NCBI RefSeq assembly: GCF_008369935.1 | Contig: NZ_VTUZ01000012.1 | Location: forward strand, 1-64,000 | DNA: 64,000 nt | From: Paraburkholderia panacisoli | GTDB lineage: Bacteria > Pseudomonadota > Gammaproteobacteria > Burkholderiales > Burkholderiaceae | Direction: 5' to 3' | Notes under the pieces: generated by a model | Told to the model about the DNA's origin: nothing | The model's database searches: none | Seen by the model: the letters and a program-made list of their open reading frames with translations, nothing else | Part shown: positions 8,719 to 17,384 of the stretch, piece after piece | How positions within the stretch are numbered: the first letter of the stretch is position 1 | Layout of the letters: each line of letters begins with the position of its first letter | Made by a program: the position numbers and the translations under genes

Positions 8719-9672
8719 ATGACAACCGCACTCGATCAACTCAAGCAATACACCACCGTCGTCGCCGATACCGGCGACTTCCAGCAGCTTGCCCAGTACA
8801 AGCCGCGGGACGCGACCACCAATCCGTCGCTGATTCTGAAAGCGGTGCAGAAAGACGACTACCGGCCGCTGCTCGAAAAGACCGTGAAAGCGCATGCGTC
8901 CAAGCCGGTCGGCGCGATCATCGACCAGTTGCTGATCGCCTTCGGCACCGAAATCCTCAAAATCATCCCGGGCCGCGTATCGACCGAAGTCGACGCGCGC
9001 CTGTCGTTCAATGTCGAAGCGTCGATCGCCAAGGGCCGCGAGCTGATCGCGCTGTACAAGGAGCACGGCATCGGCCGCGAACGCGTGCTGATCAAGCTGG
9101 CCTCCACTTGGGAGGGCGTGCGCGCGGCCGAAGTGCTGCAGAAGGAAGGCATCCACTGCAACATGACGCTGCTGTTCTCGCTCGCGCAGGCCGCGGCCTG
9201 CGCCGAAGCGGGCGCGCAACTGATCTCGCCGTTCGTCGGCCGCATCTACGACTGGTACAAGAAGAACGCCGGCAGCGCGTGGGACGAAGCGAAAGACGGC
9301 GGCGCCAACGATCCGGGCGTCAAATCGGTGCGCCGCATTTATACGTACTACAAGAAGTTCGGCTACAAGACCGAGGTGATGGGCGCGAGCTTCCGCACGC
9401 CCGGTCAGATTCTGGAACTGGCCGGCTGCGACCTCCTGACCATCAGCCCGGATCTGCTGCAGAAGCTGCAGGACAGCACCGACAAGGTCGAGCGCAAGCT
9501 CTCGCCGGAGCTGGCCGATGGCGCGAACATCGAGCGCGTGCCGGTCGACGAAGCGTCGTTCCGTTTCCTCGTCAACGACGAAGCAATGGCGACCGAAAAG
9601 CTCGCCGAAGGCATCCGCGCGTTTGCTGCGGACGCCATCAAGCTGGAAAAGCTGATCGAAGCGCTGCGTTAA
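8719..9672 (+). CDS. tal: Transaldolase
   Basis: A 317-residue enzyme of the non-oxidative pentose phosphate pathway that moves a dihydroxyacetone unit from sedoheptulose-7-phosphate to glyceraldehyde-3-phosphate. It is of the long TalB type: the N-terminal DATTNPSLILKA motif (31-42), the Schiff-base Lys126 in VLIKLASTWEG, CNMTLLFSLAQA after it, and the phosphate-site region SFRTPGQI near residue 225. Length and motif spacing match E. coli TalB with a six-residue shift. It is monocistronic in appearance, with its own upstream region and a downstream hairpin. Confidence 0.96.
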   Translation: MTTALDQLKQYTTVVADTGDFQQLAQYKPRDATTNPSLILKAVQKDDYRPLLEKTVKAHASKPVGAIIDQLLIAFGTEILKIIPGRVSTEVDARLSFNVEASIAKGRELIALYKEHGIGRERVLIKLASTWEGVRAAEVLQKEGIHCNMTLLFSLAQAAACAEAGAQLISPFVGRIYDWYKKNAGSAWDEAKDGGANDPGVKSVRRIYTYYKKFGYKTEVMGASFRTPGQILELAGCDLLTISPDLLQKLQDSTDKVERKLSPELADGANIERVPVDEASFRFLVNDEAMATEKLAEGIRAFAADAIKLEKLIEALR

Positions 9673-9714
9673 GCATGGCTTCTGGCGCCGCTTGATTCAC
9701 GCGGCCGGTCAGGC

Positions 9715-9748
9715 AAGCGGCCTTGGACCTCACGGTTCAGGGCCGCTT
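9715..9748 (+). terminator. Possible terminator hairpin after tal
   Basis: An 8-bp stem AAGCGGCC (9715-9722) / GGCCGCTT (9741-9748) with an 18-nt loop, 43 bp after the tal stop. There is no strong T-tract, so it may be a partial terminator only. Confidence 0.4.
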
Positions 9749-9949
9749 GGCGTTTATGGGTACGCTTCGTCCCACACTTCGGAGCCCAATTCCGACCACA
9801 TGCGCAGCCGCCCGAACCGCTGTCGTCTCCTACGCAATAACGTCACAATCGACGCCGCAACAGGCGACTACAATCGACTTCGTGCACCTTCCCCACCGCT
9901 GTTAGCCGGGGACATGACGGTGCCGCCGACTTTATTCCCGGAGACGATC

Positions 9950-10369
9950 ATGTACGTTCAGCCCTACGTGTTTTTCAACGGCCGTTGCGAGGAGGCGCTC
10001 GAGTATTACTGCGAGAAGCTCGGCGCCGAAGTGACGTTCAAGATGCGCTACAAGGAAGCGCCGCCGGATTCGGAAAACCGGCCACGCCCCGGTCTCGAAG
10101 AGAAAATCATGCATGCCAATGTGCGGATGGGTTCGACCGACTGGATGGCCTCCGACGGCAATTGCGATCCTACCGCCAGTCCGATGAACGGCTTCAGCCT
10201 GTCGCTGACGGCCGACGACAGCGCGTCCGCCGAGAAATACTTCAACGCGCTTGCCGACGGCGGCCAGGTGACGCTGCCGTTCCAGGCGACCTTCTGGAGC
10301 AAGGGATTCGGGATGGTGGTGGATCGCTTCGGTCTGATGTGGATGGTGACGCTGCCGCCGGAGGCTTGA
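9950..10369 (+). CDS. VOC-family (PhnB/YjdN-like glyoxalase-fold) protein
   Basis: A 139-residue protein of the vicinal oxygen chelate superfamily, PhnB-like subgroup. It begins MYVQPYVFFNGRCEEALEYY, the family head, and contains KIMHANVRMGSTDWMASD and the C-terminal FGMVVDRFGLMWMV strand. PhnB-type members bind small hydrophobic or aromatic ligands; most have no assigned reaction. The ATG at 9950 has GGAGA 6-10 bp upstream; upstream in-frame codons add a non-conserved tail. It stands alone between tal and a convergent membrane protein gene. Confidence 0.88.
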   Translation: MYVQPYVFFNGRCEEALEYYCEKLGAEVTFKMRYKEAPPDSENRPRPGLEEKIMHANVRMGSTDWMASDGNCDPTASPMNGFSLSLTADDSASAEKYFNALADGGQVTLPFQATFWSKGFGMVVDRFGLMWMVTLPPEA

Positions 10370-10532
10370 AGCAGCACTTCGGCAAAGTGTCCGTGAAGTA
10401 GCCGGAACGGGAACGCCCGGCCGGCCATAGCGAGGACGGCGGTCGCCGCACCGGCGAATGTCGGCGACGGCGGACCGAAGCGCTGCGGCGCGCGGGCTGC
10501 GATCAAAAACGTCGCCCCCCACGCGCCCCAAC

Positions 10533-11657
10533 CTACCCCTTCCGCAACCCCCTCCCATGCCGCTCGATATTCCAGTTCGACTCGGTCTCCAGCAACAGCG
10601 CGCGCAACCGCTCCACCTGCTCCGCGAGCCGCTGCCCGAGCCAGTATGGCCCTTGCAAATCGGGCGGCAGCCCCGGCGCCGCATCGCCGCACGTCTGCAC
10701 GAGCGGCGACGCCGCCGGGATGCCGAAGCGCGTCGCGTGCCCGAAGCGCAGTGCACGCGCGATCGCGAGCAGAATCGCCCGCACTGAACGCACTTCCACG
10801 CCGCATTGCCGCGCGTACGCGGTGCGGGCTCCGGCATCCGCCTGCATCAGCGGACCGGTCGCGAGCAACTCGAGCGCGCTGAGCACCGAGCGATGCAGCC
10901 GCTGGATCTCTTCCAGCTTCGCCTGCGGCACGCCGATTTCCTTCGCCACCGACGGCATCAGCGAGCGCAATTGCACCAGCCGCTTGTTGATTTCCAGAAA
11001 GCGCCTGACCTGCTCCTCTTCGCTGATGGTCTCGCCATCCAGCAGGCGCGCGTAGACCGACGCGCATTCGCGCAGATTGGCGGCGAGCCCGTAACGCCAC
11101 GAATATGTCGCGTGCAACGGCAACGCGAACGAAAACGCCAGCGCGATCACGATGCCGATCAGTACGTTCAGCGTGCGCCAGAGTCCGACATCGATCAGGT
11201 TGTCGCCATGACCCGCGACGATGCACATTGTGATCGCCGTCAGCAGCCCGACATAGCCGGACGAGCCAAGCGCGAACCACGCGCAGATCGACGCAACGAT
11301 CGCCATCAGCACATAGGTGAGCGGCAGCGAGCCGATCAGGTTCTGCTGCAAGATCAGCAACAGCCCGATCGACGCCCCGAGCAGCGTCCCCGCCGCGCGC
11401 TCGGCCGCCTTCTTGCGGATATTGCCGTGATGCTGCAAACCGCCGATCACCACCAGCAGCGTCACCGACGACCAGATGCCGTGCGGAATGTCGATACCGG
11501 TGGTTGCGAGAATCGAGAACAGCATCGCGAGGCCGACACGCACGCTGTGCAACGCCCTTGCGTGGCGATAGCGATAGTAAGGCGAGGTCACCGCACGCAC
11601 CATCCGACTGAGCGCTGAGCGGCGTGGAATCACGGTACGGGAATCGGCAGAAGCCAT
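10533..11657 (-). CDS. FUSC-family inner membrane protein
   Basis: A 374-residue protein. The N-terminal ~190 residues hold about six membrane segments beginning at SVRVGLAMLFSILATTG, then DIPHGIWSSVTLLVVIGG and GLQHHGNIRKKAAERAAGTLLGA, the signature of FUSC/aromatic-acid-exporter (YccS/AaeB-like) proteins. The remainder is a cytoplasmic alpha-helical domain (SEEEQVRRFLEINKRLVQL). The family is linked to efflux of aromatic or fusaric acids, but this is a short member without a companion membrane-fusion protein, so its substrate is unknown. Confidence 0.85.
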   Translation of the reverse strand: MASADSRTVIPRRSALSRMVRAVTSPYYRYRHARALHSVRVGLAMLFSILATTGIDIPHGIWSSVTLLVVIGGLQHHGNIRKKAAERAAGTLLGASIGLLLILQQNLIGSLPLTYVLMAIVASICAWFALGSSGYVGLLTAITMCIVAGHGDNLIDVGLWRTLNVLIGIVIALAFSFALPLHATYSWRYGLAANLRECASVYARLLDGETISEEEQVRRFLEINKRLVQLRSLMPSVAKEIGVPQAKLEEIQRLHRSVLSALELLATGPLMQADAGARTAYARQCGVEVRSVRAILLAIARALRFGHATRFGIPAASPLVQTCGDAAPGLPPDLQGPYWLGQRLAEQVERLRALLLETESNWNIERHGRGLRKG

Positions 11658-11767
11658 GGCGGCTTGTCGGCCTCATAAAGGCCCCAGGAAGACCCCATGA
11701 AGGACCCACGAAGGAAGCGTTGAAGGACGGTTCCGCTATCCTGCCCTGAATGCCCGCCAAAGACAAA

Positions 11768-11793
11768 CGCCCGCAAACTTTCGTCTGCGGGCG
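11768..11793 (-). terminator. Terminator of the DUF3311-symporter operon
   Basis: An 8-bp stem CGCCCGCA / TGCGGGCG (11786-11793 with 11768-11775), followed on the minus strand by TTTGTCTTT, about 55 bp after the symporter stop. Confidence 0.7.
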
Positions 11794-11848
11794 CTGCGTC
11801 GTTCAACGCGCCGAACCGGATGAAACCGGACGGCGCGAAGCCGGGCGA

Positions 11849-13399
11849 TCAGCCTTCGACCACATCCAGATAATCTTCCGGGCGGGTGCGGTCTTCGGCG
11901 CGCTGCATGCCGAACACGCGCACCAGCACGCTCACCACTACCGCCACCACCAGGTTCACGATCAGCGACCACACCGCCGCATAGCCCGGAATCGCGATGC
12001 CGAACAGGTGGATCGTGAAGATCGAGCTGGCCAGCTTCAGCGAAATCGCCATCCACGTGCCGGTGGCGATACCGACCGCCCAACCCGCCAGCAGGCCGCG
12101 ATAGTCGAGCATCCGCGTGTACAGACCCAGCACGATGGCCGGCAGCGTCTGGATGATCCAGATGCCGCCGAGCAACTGCAACTGGATCGCATACGTGAGC
12201 GGCAGACCGAGAATGAACGCGACCGCGCCAACCTTGACGATCAGCGAGACCAGCTTCGCGACGTTGGTCTCCTGCTCGTGCGTCATGTTGCGGTTGACGA
12301 ACTCCTTGTGCACGTTGCGCGTGTACAGGTTCGCTGCCGCGATCGACATGATCGCCGCCGGCACCAGCGCGCCGATACCGATCGCCGCGAACGCCACGCC
12401 GACGAACCACGACGGGAAAAAGTGCAGGAACAGCGCCGGCACCGCGAAGTTCGGCCCGAATGCCTTGAAGTACGGCACGAATTCCGGCATGTCCTTCACG
12501 CCGGCCGCGAGCGCCATGAAGCCGAGCAGCGCGAGCAGGCCGAGCACCAGCGAATAGGCCGGCAGCAGCGCCATGTTGCGGCGGATCGTGTTGCCCGACT
12601 TCGACGACAGCACCGCGGTGATCGAATGCGGATACAGGAACAGCGCGAGCGCCGAGCCGACCGCGAGCGTCGCGTAGGCGCTGTAGCCGTTCAGGCTCGA
12701 CACGTCAGGCGACTTCAGCAGCAGCTTGGCCGGCGGCACCACGCCGAAGATATGGCCGAAGCCGCCCAGTTGCGGCGGAATCACGATGATCGCGGCGAAG
12801 ATCGTCACGTAGATCAGGATGTCCTTGACCACCGCGATCATCGCCGGCGCGCGCAGGCCCGACGTGTAGGTGTACGCGGCCAGAATCGCGAACGCGATGA
12901 TCAGCGGCAGATCGCCGACGAAGCCCGTGGTGTCGAAGCCGAGCGCGCCGATCACCACTTCGATGCCGACCAGTTGCAGCGCGATGTACGGCATGGTCGC
13001 GACGATGCCGGTCACGGCGATCGCCAGTGCGAGCATGCGGCTGCCATAGCGGGCCGACACGAAGTCCGCCGACGTCACGTAGCCGTGACGCTTGGCGATG
13101 CTCCACAGTTTGGGGAACACGACGAACGCGAACGGATAGATCAGGATCGTGTACGGCAGCGCGAAGAAACCGGTTGCGCCTGCACCGAACACCAGCGCCG
13201 GCACGGCGATGAAGGTGTACGCGGTGTACAGGTCGCCGCCCAGCAGGAACCACGTGACGATGGTGCCGAAGCGCCGGCCGCCGAGACCCCACTCTTCCAG
13301 ATGGGCGAGGTCGCCGCGCCGCCAATGGGCCGCGACGAAGCCGAGAATCGTGACGCCGATGAAAAACAGAACGAAGACGAAAGTCGCAGTGGCGTTCAT
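11849..13399 (-). CDS. mctP: Sodium:solute symporter (SSS family), monocarboxylate permease-like
   Basis: A 516-residue transporter with about 13 hydrophobic segments. Family marks include GFVAAHWRRGDLAHLEEWGL with GGRRFGTIVTWFLLGGDLYTAYTF (about 20-60), SADFVSARYGSRMLA and the sodium-site region FAAIGIGALVPAAIMSIAAANL. SSS members import acetate, pyruvate, lactate or similar solutes with Na+. The ATG at 13399 overlaps the stop of the DUF3311 gene by one base (TAATG), so translation is probably coupled; the long open frame upstream of it is not conserved. Substrate assignment to monocarboxylates is by family resemblance. Confidence 0.88.
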   Translation of the reverse strand: MNATATFVFVLFFIGVTILGFVAAHWRRGDLAHLEEWGLGGRRFGTIVTWFLLGGDLYTAYTFIAVPALVFGAGATGFFALPYTILIYPFAFVVFPKLWSIAKRHGYVTSADFVSARYGSRMLALAIAVTGIVATMPYIALQLVGIEVVIGALGFDTTGFVGDLPLIIAFAILAAYTYTSGLRAPAMIAVVKDILIYVTIFAAIIVIPPQLGGFGHIFGVVPPAKLLLKSPDVSSLNGYSAYATLAVGSALALFLYPHSITAVLSSKSGNTIRRNMALLPAYSLVLGLLALLGFMALAAGVKDMPEFVPYFKAFGPNFAVPALFLHFFPSWFVGVAFAAIGIGALVPAAIMSIAAANLYTRNVHKEFVNRNMTHEQETNVAKLVSLIVKVGAVAFILGLPLTYAIQLQLLGGIWIIQTLPAIVLGLYTRMLDYRGLLAGWAVGIATGTWMAISLKLASSIFTIHLFGIAIPGYAAVWSLIVNLVVAVVVSVLVRVFGMQRAEDRTRPEDYLDVVEG

Positions 13400-13638
13400 T
13401 ATTGCGCGCCCCCTTGCGAACGGCCCGTATAGCGCGATTTGGTCTTGAAGTACACGAGCGCCGTGATGACCGCGCTGATCAGCACCCACAGAAGCTGGTA
13501 CCAGTAGAAGAACGGGAAGTCGAACAGCTGCGGTTCGATCCTGTTGTACGACGGCACCCAGATCATCGCGATCCAGGGCAACAGCAGCAACCAGAGCCAG
13601 TGCTTGCTGGCCTTGTTCACGTCGGCGTCGTGAGCCAT
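13399..13638 (-). CDS. DUF3311 small membrane protein, symporter partner
   Basis: A 79-residue protein with two membrane segments (HWLWLLLLPWIAMIWVPSYN and a second in FYWYQLLWVLISAVITALVY). DUF3311 proteins are encoded immediately before SSS-type transporters and are probably an accessory subunit, like the small partners of ActP/YidE-type symporters. The one-base overlap with the transporter gene supports a stoichiometric role. The promoter should lie between 13639 and about 13700. Confidence 0.88.
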   Translation of the reverse strand: MAHDADVNKASKHWLWLLLLPWIAMIWVPSYNRIEPQLFDFPFFYWYQLLWVLISAVITALVYFKTKSRYTGRSQGGAQ

Positions 13639-14169
13639 GACGTCTCCTCTTTCCTATTTTTGAATTGTTGGGCCCGTGGTCGACGGGAGGTGGTTCCCGC
13701 GGCGGGTGGCTACGGGCACCCCGAAAGCTCCGAAAGAGTATAGGAGCCGCGAACTCGCGGTCAAGCAGGGACGACCCGAGGCGAAACGACGCTTTGACGG
13801 CGGAAGAGGCGGGAACGATGCATGCTGGGCCGGCGCGCGCGGGGCTTGCACTGCCTGCGTCGGCGACGCGCGTTATGCGCAACCGGATTGATTAGAGTCG
13901 AGCGTCGGTCCGGGCAAAGCCGATGATTGGCAGCGCTGAATGCTCGTGGGCGTGGTTGCAACGGCGGATGCGCTGCTGCGGTTTGAGTCGGGTTGGCACC
14001 ACGACGGGGCGCCTGGAACAGCAGACGCTGAGGGGGCCTGCCGCACTTTCGTGGTTGGTGTGCGTGGCGTGGCCGAGACACTCGGGCTGCCCGGCGCACG
14101 CCGGACGACCCGTGACGCATCGCCCGCGGCCGCGAACCGGCATGCATGCCGGCCCAGCCGCAACGACGC
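13639..14169. other. Non-coding stretch
   Basis: 531 bp between a minus-strand operon head and the tail of the next minus-strand operon. Several open frames run through it on both strands but they are Arg/Ala-rich, lack ribosome sites and show no recognisable motif. I see no repeat or RNA gene in it. Confidence 0.5.
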
Positions 14170-15096
14170 TCAGATCGAGAACGACGCGCCCTTCTGACCG
14201 GTCGATTCCTGCAGCCCCTTGATCCACTTGCGCGCCGGCAAGCCAAGTTCCGCTTCGATCAGCTTCGCGCGTGCCTGCAGCGCGGTGAACGGCACGTCGA
14301 GCGCCGGGCCCGAAAACGCAATCGCGATGCGGTTGCCGTCGTGCACTTCCGGCAGCGCGATCACGCGGCCGTCGAATGCTTCGTTCAGACGCTTCATGTT
14401 GCGCACGAAGCTCGGATGATCGCCGAACAGATTCACCGTCACCATGCCCGCGCCGGTCAGACACGCGCGCGCCGCGCGATAGAAGCCGACGCTGTCGAGC
14501 ACCGGACCGCGCGCGGTCGCGTCGTAGACGTCGATCTGCAACGCACCGATCGTGCCGTGGTTGGCGCTGTCGTTGACGAAGTCCCATGCATCAGTTTCGT
14601 GCACGGTCAGGCGCGCATCGTCGTGCGGCAGGTCGAACATCGTGCGCGCGGCCACCACGACCGCCGGGTTCACTTCGACCGCCTCGACCTTCGCGCGCTT
14701 CAGGAAGCGGTGCGCGAACTTGGTCAGCGACGCCGCGCCCAGACCGAGTTGAACGATGCGCTTCGGGGTTTCGATGAACAGCAGCCAGGCCATCATCTGC
14801 TGCGCGTATTCGAGTTCGATTTGATCCGGCTTGCGCAGACGCATCGCGCCTTGCACCCATTCCGTGCCGAAGTGCAGGAAGCGCACTCCGCCCTCTTCCG
14901 AGAACGTCACCGGCGCGAAACGCGGCTTGCGCGGCGCTTCGATTTGCGGCGCGTCGTGCAGGTCTTCGTCGTGCGCGGCGCGCTTGTTGTTGCGCGTGGT
15001 CTTCCGCGCGATTTTCTGTTTGCCGCCGGTGCTTTCAGCGTCCCGGTTACGGAAGGCACGCGCCTCGGCCGAAGCGCGCTTGATCAATTTCGTCAT
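14170..15096 (-). CDS. Spermidine-synthase-like methyltransferase-fold protein
   Basis: A 308-residue protein. The first ~55 residues are basic and probably disordered; then comes a polyamine-synthase/Rossmann fold with RIVQLGLGAASLTKF in place of the usual glycine-rich GGGDGG loop, the acidic strand-end VEAVEVNPAVV, DAWDFV, and QIDVYDA where true SpeE has its catalytic DxTD. The altered loop and active-site sequence argue that it is not a genuine spermidine synthase. Its start overlaps the stop of the DNA glycosylase gene by 4 bp (ATGA), so it is the last gene of a three-gene operon. Confidence 0.75.
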   Translation of the reverse strand: MTKLIKRASAEARAFRNRDAESTGGKQKIARKTTRNNKRAAHDEDLHDAPQIEAPRKPRFAPVTFSEEGGVRFLHFGTEWVQGAMRLRKPDQIELEYAQQMMAWLLFIETPKRIVQLGLGAASLTKFAHRFLKRAKVEAVEVNPAVVVAARTMFDLPHDDARLTVHETDAWDFVNDSANHGTIGALQIDVYDATARGPVLDSVGFYRAARACLTGAGMVTVNLFGDHPSFVRNMKRLNEAFDGRVIALPEVHDGNRIAIAFSGPALDVPFTALQARAKLIEAELGLPARKWIKGLQESTGQKGASFSI

Positions 15097-15569
15097 GTGA
15101 GGATGTCGCGCCAGAGGCGCAATTTTTGGTCGAACGAGAGCATAGCATTCGCCGGACTCGACGAAGGCAATACGAGGGTGGCGTAGCCCGCCGCGCCGAT
15201 CACCGGCGCGAAGCGGCCCGCCGTCTTGCCGTTGAAGCAGACTTTACGGAGTAGCGGCGCATGCGCGTGCAACGACGCGAAGTCGTTCGGTTGAGCGTTG
15301 CGAATCGCCGAATCGAGGCTTCCCTGGCGATGGCAGGCGTCGAGCACGTCCCAAATGCCGATGCGATGAGCGAGCACGCGCGTCAAGCGCTCTTCGTACG
15401 GCAACTCGTGGAGCGCAGGCTCGTCGAACACCGCGCCGAGCAGGCGCCAGAACTGGTTGCGCGGATGCGCATAATACTGGGTCGCGGCGAGCGATGCCTC
15501 GCCGGGAAAGCTACCCAGAATCAGCGTATGCGTATCCGCGGCGACGACTGGGGGAAAGCCGCGCAGCAT
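15093..15569 (-). CDS. Uracil/hypoxanthine-DNA glycosylase superfamily protein
   Basis: A 158-residue member of the small UDG-like group often named DNA-deoxyinosine glycosylase (family 6, HDG). Motif 1 is LILGSFPGEASL (16-27), followed by YYAHPRNQFWRLL, and the C-terminal motif is LPSSSPANA. It should excise deaminated bases from DNA. Its ATG overlaps the stop of ubiC by one base (TGATG), and its stop overlaps the next gene by four, so it is translated as part of a coupled operon. Confidence 0.87.
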   Translation of the reverse strand: MLRGFPPVVAADTHTLILGSFPGEASLAATQYYAHPRNQFWRLLGAVFDEPALHELPYEERLTRVLAHRIGIWDVLDACHRQGSLDSAIRNAQPNDFASLHAHAPLLRKVCFNGKTAGRFAPVIGAAGYATLVLPSSSPANAMLSFDQKLRLWRDILT

Positions 15570-16282
15570 CAGCGGCTCCGCTCACCCGACGCGCGCGGCG
15601 CAGGATGGGCGCGCGACGCGGTGTGCTCCAGCGCACGTCCGTGTTCGCGCACGCGCGGCGGCGCGGCGTGCGGTGTATGCGCTTGCGCAGCGGCGCCGCC
15701 CTCGCTCGCATCGCCCGCCCCCGACGCAGACGCCAGATGCGCCCACAGCGCCGGCAACATGCACTCAGTCACCATCAACGGTGCGCCATGACGCTCGAAC
15801 ACCGAGCGGCGCGCGACCAGTGCATGCGGCGGCACACCGTCGACTTCACGCGCAGCCAGCCGGTACAAAGGATGACGCGCGCCCACCCTGCGGCTCACCA
15901 GCGACGAACGCGCGACGCTGCTGTCGCTATACAGCAGTTCGGCGAGCGGCCGCGTGCGCAAGCGCCGCGTGGCCTGCCACACGCCGACGCTTGCCGCGCG
16001 CGGCGTCACGCTATGCGCCGCGACAAACGGCACACCGTCCACCGACAACACCACTTCCCGCACCCACACCGGCGCGCGCGGCGCGAGGCCGAGCGCGGCG
16101 CATTCGTCGGGCCACGGCAGCGCGACGCATTCGCGCGTGACGCGCACCGCGACCGCACCGAGCGCGCGCAGATGCGCAGTCAGCGAACCACCACGGGTCA
16201 ACCAGTCTTTCTGGGCGGCGCTAAAGCCGGGCAAGGGCGCGACGCGCCAGTGGGCGTCGGCGGCATCGAAACGGATAGGCAT
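15569..16282 (-). CDS. ubiC: Chorismate pyruvate-lyase with a C-terminal extension
   Basis: A 237-residue protein whose first ~175 residues match UbiC, which converts chorismate to 4-hydroxybenzoate, the first step of ubiquinone synthesis. Visible marks are VWVREVVLSVDG (the Arg that binds the product), LYSDSSVARS, and MVTECMLPALW, whose Glu corresponds to E. coli Glu155. Residues ~178-237 are an Ala/Gly/Pro/Arg-rich tail that E. coli UbiC (165 residues) lacks. A perfect TATAAT lies only 8 bp before the ATG, which hints at a leaderless transcript. No ubiA is adjacent. Confidence 0.88.
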   Translation of the reverse strand: MPIRFDAADAHWRVAPLPGFSAAQKDWLTRGGSLTAHLRALGAVAVRVTRECVALPWPDECAALGLAPRAPVWVREVVLSVDGVPFVAAHSVTPRAASVGVWQATRRLRTRPLAELLYSDSSVARSSLVSRRVGARHPLYRLAAREVDGVPPHALVARRSVFERHGAPLMVTECMLPALWAHLASASGAGDASEGGAAAQAHTPHAAPPRVREHGRALEHTASRAHPAPRASGERSR

Positions 16283-16290
16283 GGTGTCGG

Positions 16291-16296
16291 ATTATA
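16291..16296 (-). promoter_or_regulatory. ubiC: Perfect -10 box (TATAAT) at the ubiC start
   Basis: TATAAT on the minus strand ends 8 bp before the ubiC ATG. No convincing -35 is present at 16-18 bp. If used, transcription would start at or next to the initiation codon. Confidence 0.45.
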
Positions 16297-16561
16297 ACGG
16301 CGCGGCCAGGCGGGGTTTTCCGCGCGCACATGCTTCGCTGCGCGGCGGTCGAGCGACAACGGCAACAGCAGCGCCAATGCCAATGCCAATCACCTCGCCA
16401 CGGATACCGATGCGCCGCAACCAGCTTGCTCGTTTTCGGAAACGTCTGATTTCCCCCGCCCAGCGACGCGCGATAAAACCTTCGTGCTTTAGACAAGCCG
16501 GCGGTTCGTCCGCATTCGCAGGCCGCGCCGTCCAATTGCACAATCAACAAGGGAGAAGAAA

Positions 16562-17068
16562 ATGAAAAAAGTCCTGCGCGCAATGTCGTGCGCGTTCTCG
16601 GTGTTGCTGGTGGCGGGCTGCGCTGCACCGCTCAATCGCGATGCGGAAGTCGCGCTGAACAAGGCGGTCGGCATCGACGTGGCGTCAGTCGCGGACGGCG
16701 TCGCGGTCAAGCTGCCGGAAACTGCGCTGTTCGACTTCAACAAGTCCGAAGTGCGCGCCGATTCGGGGGCGGTGGTCGACCGTTCGGCGATTCTGCTCAA
16801 GCGCAGCAAGCAACCGATCGTCGTCGAGGGTTATACCGACAACGTCGGCACCCTCGAATACAACCAGCAATTGTCCGAAGCGCGCGCGACTTCAGTGGGT
16901 TACGCACTGGTCGCACGCGGCGTAGCGCAGGATCGCATTCGCACGAAGGGCAACGCGTTCAACAACCCGGTGGCCAGCAACGATACGCCCGAAGGACGCG
17001 CATTGAACCGGCGCACGGAGATCATCGTGCGCGGTGAATCGATTGATACGCTAATGGGCAAAAAGTAA
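16562..17068 (+). CDS. OmpA-family peptidoglycan-binding lipoprotein
   Basis: A 168-residue outer membrane lipoprotein. The signal peptide ends in the lipobox LVAG-C20. Residues ~52-165 are an OmpA-like domain: FDFNKSEVRADSG at the first strand, VEGYTDNVGTLEYNQQLSEARA and NRRTEIIVRG, the segments that bind diaminopimelate of peptidoglycan. It probably tethers the outer membrane to the wall. The ATG at 16562 follows GGGAGAAGAA closely. It is a single gene. Confidence 0.9.
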   Translation: MKKVLRAMSCAFSVLLVAGCAAPLNRDAEVALNKAVGIDVASVADGVAVKLPETALFDFNKSEVRADSGAVVDRSAILLKRSKQPIVVEGYTDNVGTLEYNQQLSEARATSVGYALVARGVAQDRIRTKGNAFNNPVASNDTPEGRALNRRTEIIVRGESIDTLMGKK

Positions 17069-17384
17069 GCATCGGCGCACTCCGGAGCATTCGGGCGACT
17101 TCGGCTTGCGTCTGCACGGCACAAGCCCGAGCGCGCCAGACGCGCGCCCTCTTCGAATCACGCCATCCACCGCCGCGCTACCCGCGCGCATCAACGCGCA
17201 CCGGTTCAACATTCCGCCGCATGCGTCGCCGGCGTCAGCCGGCTCGCGTTTTTAGATCACACCGCTTCATCTCAATTTATAGTCGTTGATCTAACTTATT
17301 TAGTTAACCATAATAAATTCAGACCGACGCAAGCTTAAACCACGGCAGTCGATCTATTCGACAGAAAACACTTCGGAGTCCAAC
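17069..17384 (+). other. AT-rich intergenic region with a promoter
   Basis: 316 bp; the second half (about 17245-17340) is strikingly AT-rich compared with its surroundings. It contains the promoter described at 17286-17314 and no gene. Confidence 0.5.
17286..17314 (+). promoter_or_regulatory. Sigma-70 promoter for the small repeat-protein gene
   Basis: TTGATC (17286-17291) and CATAAT (17309-17314) with an ideal 17-bp spacer, 70 bp before the TTG start at 17385. It is among the best-formed sigma-70 promoters I see in the window. Confidence 0.65.

Noticed and set aside
11750..13432. A 560-codon open frame antisense to the sodium symporter
   Set aside because: Composition is Arg/His/Gln/Glu-rich with no domain; the symporter on the opposite strand is clear.
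16373..16390. (GCCAAT)3 tandem repeat before the OmpA-like gene
   Set aside because: Only three copies, no sign of function; similar small repeats occur by chance.
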